From Nostoc sp. MS1 (GTDB taxonomy: Bacteria > Cyanobacteriota > Cyanobacteriia > Cyanobacteriales > Nostocaceae): a stretch of 64,000 nucleotides of DNA. Positions 18,041-27,250 of the stretch are shown here, in pieces. Position 1 is the stretch's first letter. Every line of letters begins with the position of its first letter. The notes under the pieces were generated by a model. That model did not search any database. It worked only from the letters and a program-made list of their open reading frames with translations, and was not told the origin of the DNA. The stretch lies in NCBI RefSeq assembly GCF_019976755.1, contig NZ_AP023441.1:1302001-1366000 (forward strand). Direction: 5' to 3'. Position numbers and translations under genes: made by a program.

Positions 18041-18731
18041 CCAAATTCCCTTGACGTTCACATTTAAAGCCTCGACGCTGCCAAACTGACATATCAACTT
18101 GGCTTAGTTGAATCACATCTTTGCATTGGGGCTGAATAATCTGACTCAAACCTGCCCAAAATAAACTACGGGTGACATCTAATCCTGTTTTTATTACAGA
18201 TTCTCGATTGCCAGGAACACCCTTTTCTTTAACAACCTCAACATCAACCCAAATACCATGAGCGCCTAAAAGGATCTGTGCCATCCATTTGGCTCTGGGT
18301 AGGTGAGTGGGCGAAGTTATAAGTTTCACCTTATGGACTCGCCAACGCTTTAAAATTGGTACTCCATAGTAGAAATTTTCAAAAGTCGAATTAGCGCACT
18401 TTTCCAGCCAAACATTGTCTAAATCTGCCAATTCGCGCTGAAAAATTAACTTAATACATGGGTCTTGAGAACCATGAGAAATTAAAATCGGAATTTGTGG
18501 ATATTGTTTGGCTATTTGAGAAATATAAATTTCCCTTCTAATGCTACCACCAAGGACAAAAAAAGCATCGACAGGCTGGGAATATGCAGAAACTAAGGTT
18601 ATAGTAGTGATGACAAGCCAACTGCCAAACACTAGACATAAAACCCACACAAGTTTTTGTAGTAATCGCCACTTTTTTTGGAGTTTCTGTCCTATGGGAA
18701 CTGATGAATTTATCGTGAATTTGCGCCTCAT
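18033..18731 (-). CDS. YdcF/ElyC family (DUF218) membrane-anchored protein
   Basis: A 232-residue protein with one N-terminal membrane helix (about 28-50) and an exoplasmic DUF218 domain. Conserved features are F-V-L-G-G-S near 77, I-S-H-G-S-Q-D-P near 103 and the T-S-P-T-H-L-P-R-A motif near 158. ElyC/SanA-type relatives affect envelope polysaccharide or peptidoglycan metabolism, but the reaction is not established. The last five residues are encoded by the edge of a repeat array. Confidence 0.83.
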   Translation of the reverse strand: MRRKFTINSSVPIGQKLQKKWRLLQKLVWVLCLVFGSWLVITTITLVSAYSQPVDAFFVLGGSIRREIYISQIAKQYPQIPILISHGSQDPCIKLIFQRELADLDNVWLEKCANSTFENFYYGVPILKRWRVHKVKLITSPTHLPRAKWMAQILLGAHGIWVDVEVVKEKGVPGNRESVIKTGLDVTRSLFWAGLSQIIQPQCKDVIQLSQVDMSVWQRRGFKCERQGNLGR

Positions 18732-19054
18732 GAGACAAGATAAAAAGGCTTTGTTGGTTAAGCTAAAAAAGACCGCTCATTCTCGCAAAGAAGTGCTATC
18801 TTAGAAAATTAATATGGGGTGTAAACATGACGGTAACAAAACTGTCACACTATTGTCATAATGCTGGATTAGACTGAGCAAGAAAATTACAAAACAGTAA
18901 TGATTGTTAATAAAGTAACGTAAAACTTACGCCTAGTTTCAAGAGGATAATTAATGTGGGGAGTGTAGCTGAAAATTAATTATCAAAACTTAAGAATTGT
19001 CCGAAAGTCTGATTGCTAAACTGTCAAAATCACCATAGATTCCTGCTGATATAC

Positions 19055-20392
19055 ATGAACTCATCTGCGAAAAATCACTCGCTGCTCCAAATTGCCATGA
19101 TTGGAGGGGCGATCGCTACAACAGCAACTGTATCCTTATTTGGCCCCGCTTGGACTCGCAGCGTTCGCGCTGCCTTACAAGATAGCCCTAAAGCGGTGGT
19201 AGATCAAGTATGGCAATTAGTAAATAGTGAATATGTTGATGGCAAGTTTAATCAACAAGATTGGCTGGCAGTCAGAAAAAATTTATTAAGTAAAGAATAT
19301 ACATCTAAAGAAGAAGCGTATGTGGCAATTCGGGAAGCTTTACAAAAGCTCAACGATCCATATACAAGATTCATGGACCCTCAACAGTTTGAATCTCTTA
19401 CCAATCAAACTTCTGGGGAAGTCTCCGGTATCGGCATCCGCATGGAACTAAATGAAACAACCAAGCGGCTGACTGTATTGGAAGCTATAGAAAACTCTCC
19501 CGCATTGAAAGCTGGGATCAAAGCTGGGGATGAAATATTAGCAATTGATGGTAAATCCACTCATCAAATGAAAGTGGATGATGCCTCTAAATTAATTCGT
19601 GGTAAAGAAGGCACTCCCATCACCTTACGTCTAGGACGTACTGGCAACAGCACCGTCGATTTAAAACTTACAAGAGCCAAAATAGAAGTCCCAACCGTCA
19701 GCTACAACCTCAAACAAGAAGGAAACCGTCGGGTTGGTTACATTCGTCTACGGGAATTTAGCGCCCACGCTTCCGAGCAAATGGAACGCGCTATCCGTAA
19801 CTTGAATGCACAAAAAGTAGATTCTTACGTCCTAGATTTGCGCGGTAATCCCGGTGGTTTATTGCAAGCCAGTGTTGAAATTGCGCGGATGTGGTTAGAG
19901 GATGGCGGCATTGTCCGTACAGTTAACCGTCAGGGAGTTAACGAGGACATGAAGGCTAACCGCACTGCCTTAACAAAACTTCCTTTGGCCGTATTGGTAG
20001 ATGGTAACTCGGCAAGCGCCAGTGAAATTTTGACAGGTGCGCTCAAGGATAATAAACGCGCCGTAGTTGTTGGCTCTCAAACCTTCGGTAAAGCCTTGGT
20101 GCAATCAGTTCATGAACTACCAGACGGTTCTGGTTTAGCAGTCACCATCGCTCACTACTACACCCCCAAAGGTACAGACATCAACCACAAAGGTATCGCC
20201 CCAGATATCAAACTAGAGCTAACCGAAGCACAGGAACGTCAACTAGCATCCAATCCTCAACTGATTGGCACTCAGAACGATCCTCAATATGCTCGTGCGA
20301 TCGCAGCATTATCTAGTAATAACTTTGCCCGTCCTCCCCTTAACCAAACCAATCCATCTATGAGCCTGGGAGCAAGGGAATTGAAGTTTTAA
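19055..20392 (+). CDS. C-terminal processing protease (CtpA/CtpB family)
   Basis: An S41-family protease of 445 residues from the ATG at 19055; a TTG 14 codons upstream is less likely. Order: signal or anchor segment (about 8-30), a linker, a PDZ domain (about 115-190, with G-I-G-I-R) and the catalytic domain. The Ser lies in G-N-S-A-S-A-S-E-I near 332 and the Lys in T-F-G-K-A near 358, the usual Ser-Lys pair. Cyanobacteria have several paralogues; CtpA matures the D1 protein of photosystem II. Which paralogue this is cannot be settled from sequence alone. Confidence 0.92.
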   Translation: MNSSAKNHSLLQIAMIGGAIATTATVSLFGPAWTRSVRAALQDSPKAVVDQVWQLVNSEYVDGKFNQQDWLAVRKNLLSKEYTSKEEAYVAIREALQKLNDPYTRFMDPQQFESLTNQTSGEVSGIGIRMELNETTKRLTVLEAIENSPALKAGIKAGDEILAIDGKSTHQMKVDDASKLIRGKEGTPITLRLGRTGNSTVDLKLTRAKIEVPTVSYNLKQEGNRRVGYIRLREFSAHASEQMERAIRNLNAQKVDSYVLDLRGNPGGLLQASVEIARMWLEDGGIVRTVNRQGVNEDMKANRTALTKLPLAVLVDGNSASASEILTGALKDNKRAVVVGSQTFGKALVQSVHELPDGSGLAVTIAHYYTPKGTDINHKGIAPDIKLELTEAQERQLASNPQLIGTQNDPQYARAIAALSSNNFARPPLNQTNPSMSLGARELKF

Positions 20393-20549
20393 ACCTCTCC
20401 TTGCGAGTGATTAGTTACGGGTGTTCATATAATCAGTTACCAACTTGAAGAGAGGGTGAGCTAGGAGACAGTTGACAGATTAAGTTCACTGTCCATTGTC
20501 TGCCAAGCTGTACTAAGTTAGTATTGCCCAAACCAATCTCTCAAGTTTT

Positions 20550-21521
20550 ATGAATTATCAGCAAATTGATACAACCACCGCCAACAGCTTTTTGCCTATG
20601 GTATCGGTGGTTGTTCCTATTTATAACGGTGAGGCAGATTTACCAGATTTAATTCACTGTTTGACATCTCAAACCTATCCGAAAGAACGGGTAGAGTATT
20701 TGTTAGTCGACAATAACAGCAGCGATCGCACATACACGCTCATAGAAGAATTTGCCGCTAATTCTCCCATTACCATTCGTCCCCTCAACGAAAACCAAAT
20801 TCAAAGCTCCTACGCTGCTCGTAACGCTGGAATTAGGGCGGCTGTGGGTGACATTGTGGTATTTACGGATGCTGATTGCCGTCCTCAACCCCAATGGATT
20901 AATACACTGATTAAGCCTTTTGTCAACACTGAAATAGCCATTGTTGTGGGGGAAATTCTGGCCCTACCAGGAAAAAATTTATTAGAGAAACACGCAGACC
21001 GTCAAGACACACTCTCTCAAAAGCACACCCTTGCCCATAAGTTTTATCCCTATGGACAAACGGCTAACTTAGCAATACGGCGTAGTGTCTTTCATCAATC
21101 AGGATTATTTCGTCCCTATCTTAATAGTGGTGGAGATGCAGATATTTGTTGGCGCATCTTGCAGTTAAATATTGGCAAGCTAGAATTTGCCCCAGAAGCC
21201 ATCATTCAGCATCGTCACCGTGCCACACTTAAAGAATTAGCCAGTCAATGGCGACGCTATGGACGCTCCAACCGCTATCTGCACGAATTGTATGGCGTAG
21301 ATTTAATGCGAGAGATTAGCCTCAAGGAATTAGGCTACCGTTTAGCTCGTTGGTTAATTAAAGAGTTACCACAAAACAGTGTCAAAGCGATCGCAGGTAA
21401 AGCCGACTTAGTAGATTTGCTCAGTACTCCCATTAGCCTGTTTAATGCTAAAGCGCGTACTCAGGGACAAAAAAATGCCAAACTACCAGAAGAAGCTAAG
21501 ACAATTGAATGGCTGGAATAA
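20550..21521 (+). CDS. Family 2 glycosyltransferase
   Basis: A 323-residue GT-A fold transferase. V-V-V-P-I-Y-N-G near 20 binds nucleotide sugar, V-D-N-N-S-S-D near 52 follows, and D-A-D near 109 is the metal-binding D-x-D. A later G-G-D-A-D-I-C-W motif near 194 probably carries the catalytic Asp. No strong membrane helix is present. Product unknown, perhaps exopolysaccharide or lipid glycosylation. It sits between the Ctp protease and the response regulator with separate gaps on either side. Confidence 0.88.
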   Translation: MNYQQIDTTTANSFLPMVSVVVPIYNGEADLPDLIHCLTSQTYPKERVEYLLVDNNSSDRTYTLIEEFAANSPITIRPLNENQIQSSYAARNAGIRAAVGDIVVFTDADCRPQPQWINTLIKPFVNTEIAIVVGEILALPGKNLLEKHADRQDTLSQKHTLAHKFYPYGQTANLAIRRSVFHQSGLFRPYLNSGGDADICWRILQLNIGKLEFAPEAIIQHRHRATLKELASQWRRYGRSNRYLHELYGVDLMREISLKELGYRLARWLIKELPQNSVKAIAGKADLVDLLSTPISLFNAKARTQGQKNAKLPEEAKTIEWLE

Positions 21522-21618
21522 GTTTGAACTTTGGATTCATCATTCGCTACAGTTGAACAAGGTAGTTCGTATCCCCTCCCCGCTCCCTACTCTCAACTTA
21601 GACCAAAGGAAATTTTAG

Positions 21619-22314
21619 ATGTCAGCACAATTGTTACTGGTAGATGATGAACCCGGATTAAGAGAAGCCGTTAAAGACTACTTACAAGAAAGTGGTTATA
21701 ACGTTCAAGTCGCCAGTAATGCGCGTGAGGGTTGGGAGTGGATGCAGCAAAATACACCAGACCTAGTGATTTCTGATGTCATGATGCCACAGGTAGATGG
21801 GTATCAATTTCTCAAACAATTGCGCGAAGATCCCCGCTTTCAATCGCTACCCGTGGTATTTTTAACCGCAAAAGGGATGACAAGCGATCGCATTCAAGGT
21901 TATCAAGCTGGGGTTGATGCTTATCTACCTAAACCTTTTGATCCAGATGAGCTAGTAGCCATAGTAGAAAACTTACTCACCCGCCGCATGAGTAAGGCGC
22001 AAATTAGCACAGAAGATGGGGAAACACCAGATATTGCCGAATTAGCCAATCAAATTGCCCAAATCAAAGCTTTATTAACTCAAAGAAACGCTATTTCTCA
22101 GTCACCAGCCCCTTTTAAAATCGACCTTACCCCCAGAGAACAGAGTGTTTTAAATTTGGTAGCCGAAGGGTTAATGAACAAAGAAATCGCCCGCCGTTTA
22201 GAAACCAGCGTGCGTAACGTCGAAAAATATGTCAGTCGTTTGTTCAGCAAAACAGGTACTAACAGCCGTACAGAATTAGTTCGCTTTGCCTTAGAACACG
22301 GACTAGCAAAATAG
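21619..22314 (+). CDS. NarL/FixJ-type response regulator
   Basis: A 231-residue two-component regulator. The receiver domain (about 3-120) has D-D-E at 9-11, the phospho-acceptor Asp at 53 (V-I-S-D-V-M-M-P), Thr near 83 and Lys in L-P-K-P-F. A linker leads to a LuxR-type helix-turn-helix (about 165-231; L-T-P-R-E-Q-S-V-L-N-L-V-A-E-G). The close ties to plastid Ycf29-like regulators are from memory. No histidine kinase lies next to it, so its partner is elsewhere. Confidence 0.9.
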   Translation: MSAQLLLVDDEPGLREAVKDYLQESGYNVQVASNAREGWEWMQQNTPDLVISDVMMPQVDGYQFLKQLREDPRFQSLPVVFLTAKGMTSDRIQGYQAGVDAYLPKPFDPDELVAIVENLLTRRMSKAQISTEDGETPDIAELANQIAQIKALLTQRNAISQSPAPFKIDLTPREQSVLNLVAEGLMNKEIARRLETSVRNVEKYVSRLFSKTGTNSRTELVRFALEHGLAK

Positions 22315-22843
22315 ACTACTTGTAAGTTCTTGTCTCTGTGCCTCTGTGGTAAAAAGCCTTTTAAACACAGAGGTACAAAGACACGGAGGTTTATCAAAAA
22401 ACCCCGTGTAGCAGCAAGGTGATGATAGTTATTACGTACACATCTTGAAAAATTAACCATCTACCTTTTCAAGATAGAAAACACTAGAAAATTTGTGGCT
22501 ATTTTTACTAATTAATCTCCGCAAGCCGAAGTAAAACCCTGGTCAAAATAATTGTGCTTATAAACAAACCTTCTAAAGCTTTTATTCGCTTAAGAAGCTA
22601 GGCATTATAGTACTAGTAATTACTCAACTATATACGTAAGGTAAGTGATGAGAATTACTTTTATAGATGCTTTGTTTAGCTTTTCGAGAGTAGAGGAAAT
22701 TTGAGCTTATTAACAAAAGCATTAAGTTATACAAGCCAACTCATTATTTAGAGCAAATATTTAGGTAGGCTAACTTGTAAATAATTAAGATTTTCTGCCC
22801 AGTATTTGATTTGCCGCTACTCAAATTACACCTTTATTTCTAA
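22315..22843. other. Intergenic region with an inverted repeat
   Basis: At 22337-22377, TGTGCCTCTGTG faces CACAGAGGTACA, a dispersed repeat also present around 60862-60881 and 61048-61072. The hairpin could end the response-regulator transcript but has no T-run. The rest is AT-rich with no recognised gene. Confidence 0.6.
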
Positions 22844-23125
22844 CTACAGATTGGTATCAACAGCGTTACGTAAACGCATTAGTTGACGGCGCATTTGTGG
22901 TGATGCTTTAAACTCAGAGACTTCTTGTGCTTTTACAGACGCTTGTAGCATCTCTAAAAAGTCATCAGACCCTTCTGTTAGAGCATCTAGTAGCACCTGC
23001 ATTAGTTGCTCGCGATCGCCCAACAAACTTTTTTCCTCAACTAACCGAAATTTGAGATGTATTTCGCACTCATAGACACCGACTTCTATATTATTTATCT
23101 GCCGTGGTAATGCTTTGGAGTTCAT
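22844..23125 (-). CDS. Small protein resembling the Npun_R1517 heterocyst regulator family
   Basis: A 93-residue soluble protein beginning M-N-S-K-A-L-P-R, with N-N-I-E-V-G-V-Y-E-C-E-I-H-L-K-F-R near 11 and a C-terminal helix S-P-Q-M-R-R-Q-L-M-R-L-R near 75. From memory this matches a family confined to filamentous cyanobacteria and linked to heterocyst differentiation through Npun_R1517; I could not verify that by search. It has no obvious DNA-binding motif apart from the basic C-terminal helix. It is transcribed alone. Confidence 0.7.
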   Translation of the reverse strand: MNSKALPRQINNIEVGVYECEIHLKFRLVEEKSLLGDREQLMQVLLDALTEGSDDFLEMLQASVKAQEVSEFKASPQMRRQLMRLRNAVDTNL

Positions 23126-23883
23126 AGTTTAAGGGATTCCTGTATTTGGTGGTATGAGGTTAAGGAGATTAGCTCCTACGAAATTCTTTATAGTTTTTTG
23201 AACCCGTTGTGCCTGAATTAACAATGTTTTTTCTATTTACAGCATTTATTGTGCCATTACACTCTCCTGTATGTTTTTTTGATAGACTTTCAGGTTTCAG
23301 TTTCAGTCTTCCTGTACTAGTTGTTGTTCAGGTAAGCCATAACTATTATTCAGTTTTTGAGATTATATACAATAAAGTTTCTGTAAGAAGTTGTTCTATG
23401 TTTTTAAAGCTTTTTACATCAACTTTATTTGACGGTCAATAATAGTTTGAGTTTTTACTGAAAAAATCGTGTTTACACGTAAGTAAATCCCCTATTATTA
23501 TTGCTTTTATTAAAGCTGGACATAGTTAAATGCAACTTCCGTAAAATTACTCAATGTACGTTTTTTTCACCATTAAATTCAGAAAGTTTAGACGGTAAAT
23601 TTGATCAAAAATAAAATTTTGATTTTAAACCATAGCACAGGCTCTACCCTAAACTAAAGAAAATCCAATCTCTGAATCAAAAAGAACATGAAGAAGATAG
23701 AGGAAATCGGGCAGAGAAAGCCCAAGTGTCCGGCTGGGTAAGAAAAATAAGAACTTTTTCTGACTCCCCCATCCCCCCACTCCCCACTCCCTACTCTATT
23801 CACAACTAATTTGAGTATTTTTAAGGCTATATATAACGTCTACAATTATTGCAGTGTAATTAACTTGAATCTGACACCCAACT
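23126..23883. other. Intergenic region upstream of ndhM
   Basis: About 760 bp. Besides a short GGAG/CTCC hairpin near 23163-23175 and a C-rich TCCCCCATCCCCCCACTCCCC repeat near 23765-23795, no supported feature was found. It must contain the promoters of both flanking genes. A GTG-started 77-codon frame in it is not convincing. Confidence 0.5.
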
Positions 23884-24240
23884 ATGGACAACGCAATGCT
23901 GCTCAAGTCTACAACCCGACACATCCGCATTTTTGCAGCTGAAATTGACCGGGATGGCGAACTAGTTCCCAGTAATCAAGTCTTAACCTTGGATATTGAC
24001 CCAGACAACGAACTAAACTGGAATGAAGATGCTTTACAAAAAATTTACCGTAAGTTCGATGAACTAGTGGAAGCTTCCAGTGGTGCAGATTTGACAGACT
24101 ATAACTTACGCCGCATCGGCTCAGACTTGGAACATTATCTGCGATCGCTCCTGCAAAAAGGCGAAATTAGCTACAATCTCTCAGCTCGCGTCACTAACTA
24201 CAGCTTGGGACTTCCTCAAGTTGCCGTGGGTGATAAATAA
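23884..24240 (+). CDS. ndhM: NAD(P)H-quinone oxidoreductase subunit M (NdhM)
   Basis: A 118-residue soluble subunit of the cyanobacterial/plastid NDH-1 complex, which carries electrons from ferredoxin to plastoquinone for cyclic flow and respiration at the thylakoid. Recognised by L-L-K-S-T-T-R-H-I-R-I-F-A-A-E, the W-N-E-D-A-L-Q-K-I-Y-R-K-F-D-E-L segment and L-R-R-I-G-S-D-L-E-H. Length matches the family. The start retains the M-D-N-A-M leader; an internal ATG four codons in is possible. Confidence 0.94.
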   Translation: MDNAMLLKSTTRHIRIFAAEIDRDGELVPSNQVLTLDIDPDNELNWNEDALQKIYRKFDELVEASSGADLTDYNLRRIGSDLEHYLRSLLQKGEISYNLSARVTNYSLGLPQVAVGDK

Positions 24241-24353
24241 GGGACTATTCAACCAAAAAATACCCCATTGCTGTGTACGCAGGGAGTGAAGGGAGCAGGA
24301 GGAGCAGGGGGAGAAATAATTCACTATTCCCTCCTTCCTTGCCTCCTGCTATA

Positions 24354-24565
24354 GCCTACGGTGTACACACAAGTCTGATAACCAGTCCCACAATGTTTTG
24401 ATCCCCCCTAACCCCCCTTAAAAAAGGGGAACAAGAATCAAAGTCCCCCTTATTAAGGGGAGCCACTGCGTTGGGCGGGTTTCCCGACTTAAAGCAAGTG
24501 GCGTGGATTTAGGGGGATCAAACCACATTTTGCACTCAGCACAAAGATGTGTGTACACTGTAGCC
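24354..24565. mobile_element. Miniature inverted-repeat element (MITE) flanked by TA
   Basis: A 212-bp element bounded by imperfect terminal inverted repeats: GCCTACGGTGTACACACA at the left and, read inward on the other strand, GGCTACAGTGTACACACA at the right (16 of 18 match). A TA dinucleotide lies on each side (24352-24353, 24566-24567), as in IS630/Tc1-mariner-type insertions. Inside are a second inverted repeat (TTGATCCCCC... / ...GGGGGATCAA) and a hairpin repeat at 24462-24502. It has no coding capacity. It lies in the 3' part of the GHMP kinase gene. Confidence 0.8.
24462..24502. repeat. Hairpin repeat GCCACT...AGTGGC
   Basis: A copy of a roughly 41-bp palindromic repeat nested in the MITE. 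A sister copy at 34951-34991 has GCCAGT/ACTGGC in the stem, so the pair changed on both sides together. Confidence 0.65.
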
Positions 24566-25033
24566 TAAGTCAGCCATCTCCATTTCTTCACGAATTGTCA
24601 TCTTCAAGTTATACAGATGATTAAAAGCGCGAGCAATCAGTACGCAAAAGGCAGCACTTGAAGATAATCCTTTTTGGATGGGTAAGTCGGTGAGATAATT
24701 GTCAATTTCAAGTCCGCCAACGCCATAACGAGTCAGAAATTGATAAGCTGTACCAGCAGCATAACTAAAAAAACCGCCTTGTTGAGCTATACGCTGGAGT
24801 ATATGAAATTCCATAGGTAATCTGAGCGGTTTATCATGCTTTTTGCCATCATTAAGAGAAGCATGAACAATTAACTCAGTAGCATGAGGCTTAACATCGG
24901 CATAAATTCCTTGATTAGTTCCCACAATTAAGGTATGCCCCTTTTCGATTTGAGGATTAATCTGGCGATATTCTCCGGCCCAATCGCTGTGTTCTCCGAA
25001 CAAACAAAGACGGCCAGGCACAAAGATTCTCAT
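24536..25033 (-). pseudogene. 3'-truncated GHMP sugar/mevalonate-type kinase
   Basis: A 165-residue open frame with a normal N-terminus: P-G-R-L-C-L-F-G-E-H-S-D-W near 6, as in galactokinase/GHMP kinases, and the ATP-binding G-L-S-S-S-A-A-F near 123. GHMP kinases usually run past 300 residues. Here homology stops at about residue 155, where the MITE starts (TA at 24566), and the frame ends on element sequence. No remaining 3' part can be read between the element and ndhM. The ATP loop survives but the C-terminal half is gone, so it is probably inactive. It lies 83 bp downstream of the antiporter gene on the same strand. Confidence 0.8.
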
Positions 25034-25116
25034 TTGCTGTTTCTTGTTGTCAATCGAGGTATATAATATCGTGATTAATTTCCATCAACAAGGGCTATTG
25101 CTGTAGTTAAAAGTTT

Positions 25117-26418
25117 CTAAGCAAGTGATTGTTCGGGTGATTGTTCATAAGCTGTGCCTTGCAATAACAAGTTAACTAACGGTGATGCCATCAGTGTAGT
25201 TAATATCGCCATAATTACCATGATGGTGAACAAAGTTGGTGTGATAATCCCTTGTTCCAAACCAATATTTAGGATAATTAACTCCATCAAACCGCGTGCA
25301 TTCATCAATACACCTATAGTTGCCGACTCACGCCAGTTTACCCCGGACATCTTTGCTGCTAACATACAGGCGACACCTTTACCGAAAATAGCGATCGCTA
25401 AAATTAATCCGGTGAAAGCCCACAATAAAGGTGTATTCACCAGTCTAACTTCTGTATTCAGCCCAGAGAAAACAAAGAATATCGGCAGCAAAAACCCAGT
25501 TGTCAAAAACTCAATGCGATCGCGCACTTGTTGAGCAAATTCCCCCCGTGGCATTGCTGTACCTAGAATAAATGCACCAAACACTGCATAGATACCAACT
25601 GCATCAGTCAGCCAGGAACATAACATTAAAACTACCAACACCAAAGTCAGAATTTGCACATTCACACCACCCTTTTTGGTAGTCATACGTGCAAATATGG
25701 TGAGTGCTGGCCGCCCCAAGAATAGAGAAAACAGTACGTAGCAAATACCACCACCAATAGCAAATGCCGCAATATTAGCATTAGCATGAATACTTGCTAA
25801 TACAATTGCCAGCAAGCACCATGCAGTTGCATCATCAATTGAGCCTGCGGCTAATGCCAAAGTGCCAAAACTGGTTTTAGCAATCCCTCGTTCATACAGC
25901 ATCCGCGCTAACATAGGGAAAGCTGTGATAGACATAGAAGCGCCTAAGTATAGTGCTGCTGCCCAAGGTTTTACTCCTACTTTAAAAAGTTCAGCTTGAT
26001 TGTATAGAAATAATGCTGCTACCGCACCTAAGCTAAAAGGTGCAAGTATTCCCGCCCAAGATACAAAACCTGCGCTTTTGAGGCGTTGTTTAATAAGTTC
26101 AGTATTAAATTCTAAGCCAATTAAGAACATATATAGTACCAACCCAATCTGACTAACAGCAAACAGGATTGACATTGATGGGTTGGGAATTTTGGCTCCC
26201 GTTGCTAATAACAGTGGAGCTTTAGGAAATAGCCATTGCTGCAAACTGGGTGCGATCGCTCCAAATAGTGATGGCCCTAACATCACACCTGCAATCATTT
26301 CACATACTACATCTGTTTGCCCCAAAAAGCGTTTTCCTATAATTGTCACTATCCGACAAGTCGCAAGAATTACGGTTAATTGCAAAAGTAGCCTCAAAAC
26401 CAGTTCAAAATTTGACAT
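25117..26418 (-). CDS. CPA2-family cation:proton antiporter
   Basis: A 433-residue membrane protein with about 12 hydrophobic helices and no C-terminal TrkA-N domain. Visible features are L-G-P-S-L-F-G near 49, the G-L-E-F-N motif near 103 and the central S-I-D-D-A-T-A-W motif near 193, whose paired Asp residues carry ion transport in the Na+/H+ and KefB-type family. Probably exchanges Na+ or K+ for H+ at the cytoplasmic or thylakoid membrane. It probably formed an operon with the kinase that is now truncated. Confidence 0.9.
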   Translation of the reverse strand: MSNFELVLRLLLQLTVILATCRIVTIIGKRFLGQTDVVCEMIAGVMLGPSLFGAIAPSLQQWLFPKAPLLLATGAKIPNPSMSILFAVSQIGLVLYMFLIGLEFNTELIKQRLKSAGFVSWAGILAPFSLGAVAALFLYNQAELFKVGVKPWAAALYLGASMSITAFPMLARMLYERGIAKTSFGTLALAAGSIDDATAWCLLAIVLASIHANANIAAFAIGGGICYVLFSLFLGRPALTIFARMTTKKGGVNVQILTLVLVVLMLCSWLTDAVGIYAVFGAFILGTAMPRGEFAQQVRDRIEFLTTGFLLPIFFVFSGLNTEVRLVNTPLLWAFTGLILAIAIFGKGVACMLAAKMSGVNWRESATIGVLMNARGLMELIILNIGLEQGIITPTLFTIMVIMAILTTLMASPLVNLLLQGTAYEQSPEQSLA

Positions 26419-27063
26419 GTTATTTTTCGTCTATCAGGATGTTATTCATCTACAAATCAATTTTGGTCAAATCCATACATCAGCTAATAATTTTTCGGTG
26501 TTGCAATTAAAGTGGGAATTAATAAGCTTACTACCTCCTATTTCCTCAGCGATAAGATTATTAACAATAAATTATTTTCTAAATAATGAATATTGTGTAC
26601 ATATAACTTTTCTTACCTCAGTCAAGTACAAGTAAGAATAATTAAACGCAGATAAGCGCAGATAAACTTGTACCTTAGCAGACGAGGAAACGCTATATAT
26701 CAACTAAATCTCAACTATGATTTGTCCACAATGCGCTTAGAAATGTATATATATTAGCTTTTATAAAAAATAATTTATATTAAGAAAAGTAAATGTACAA
26801 GAAACTTGTCCTTTTTTATTTCTATAGGACTCATATTTGATTTCTATTCGCGTAGCCATACAAAACTCATTACACTTTTATTTCTTCTTACCTGTTTGCC
26901 TCAGCAAATGATTTCAGGAATTAAAGCAGATTCCTCTATAGGTTTAATCCTTTAGAAGCACTTATTTTCGCTTATTTTTTGTCTTTTGATAGAAGTAACT
27001 GCTAAAAACATATTTTAATCTTTGATAAATACTGTGAATTTAATATTTTTAAAAAACAATTGA
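26419..27063. other. AT-rich intergenic region, no gene seen
   Basis: About 645 bp of AT-rich sequence upstream of the antiporter gene. Only short direct repeats (GCAGATAAGCGCAGATAA near 26649) were noticed. No supported gene or RNA. Confidence 0.5.
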
Positions 27064-27186
27064 ATTATATTTTTAAACATACATCAAGCAGCATTAGAAA
27101 GAGCCAATTTGAGCGATGCTAATCTGGAGAAGGCTAATTTAGAAGGTACTAATTTAGAAGGTGGCGACAGTAGTTTGGCGACCTGA
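27064..27186 (+). pseudogene. Pentapeptide-repeat protein remnant
   Basis: An open stretch with no ATG, GTG or TTG start at its head encodes A-L-E-R-A-N-L-S-D-A-N-L-E-K-A-N-L-E and a second short A/TNLEG unit, then a stop. A(N/D)LxX repeats are typical of pentapeptide-repeat proteins, which abound in cyanobacteria. Only about five units survive, so this is the end of a lost gene. Confidence 0.6.
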
Positions 27187-27216
27187 AGATTCAATACTTA
27201 TCAAGAGAATAAAGCT

Positions 27217-27236
27217 ATCACCCCATTAAGGGTGAT
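27217..27236 (-). terminator. Stem-loop after the sigma factor gene
   Basis: ATCACCC/GGGTGAT stem, 6-nt loop, 15 bp past the sigma gene stop. The T-run on the minus strand is weak (CTTTATTCT), so it is a poor but plausible terminator. Confidence 0.5.
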
Positions 27237-27250
27237 GCTCATAGCAGCTA

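Noticed and set aside
22098..22460. 120-codon minus-strand frame at the end of the response-regulator gene
   Set aside because: It overlaps the helix-turn-helix region of a clear gene and extends over repeat DNA.
23209..23442. GTG-started 77-codon hydrophobic frame
   Set aside because: No ribosome-binding site, AT-rich composition and no recognisable motif.
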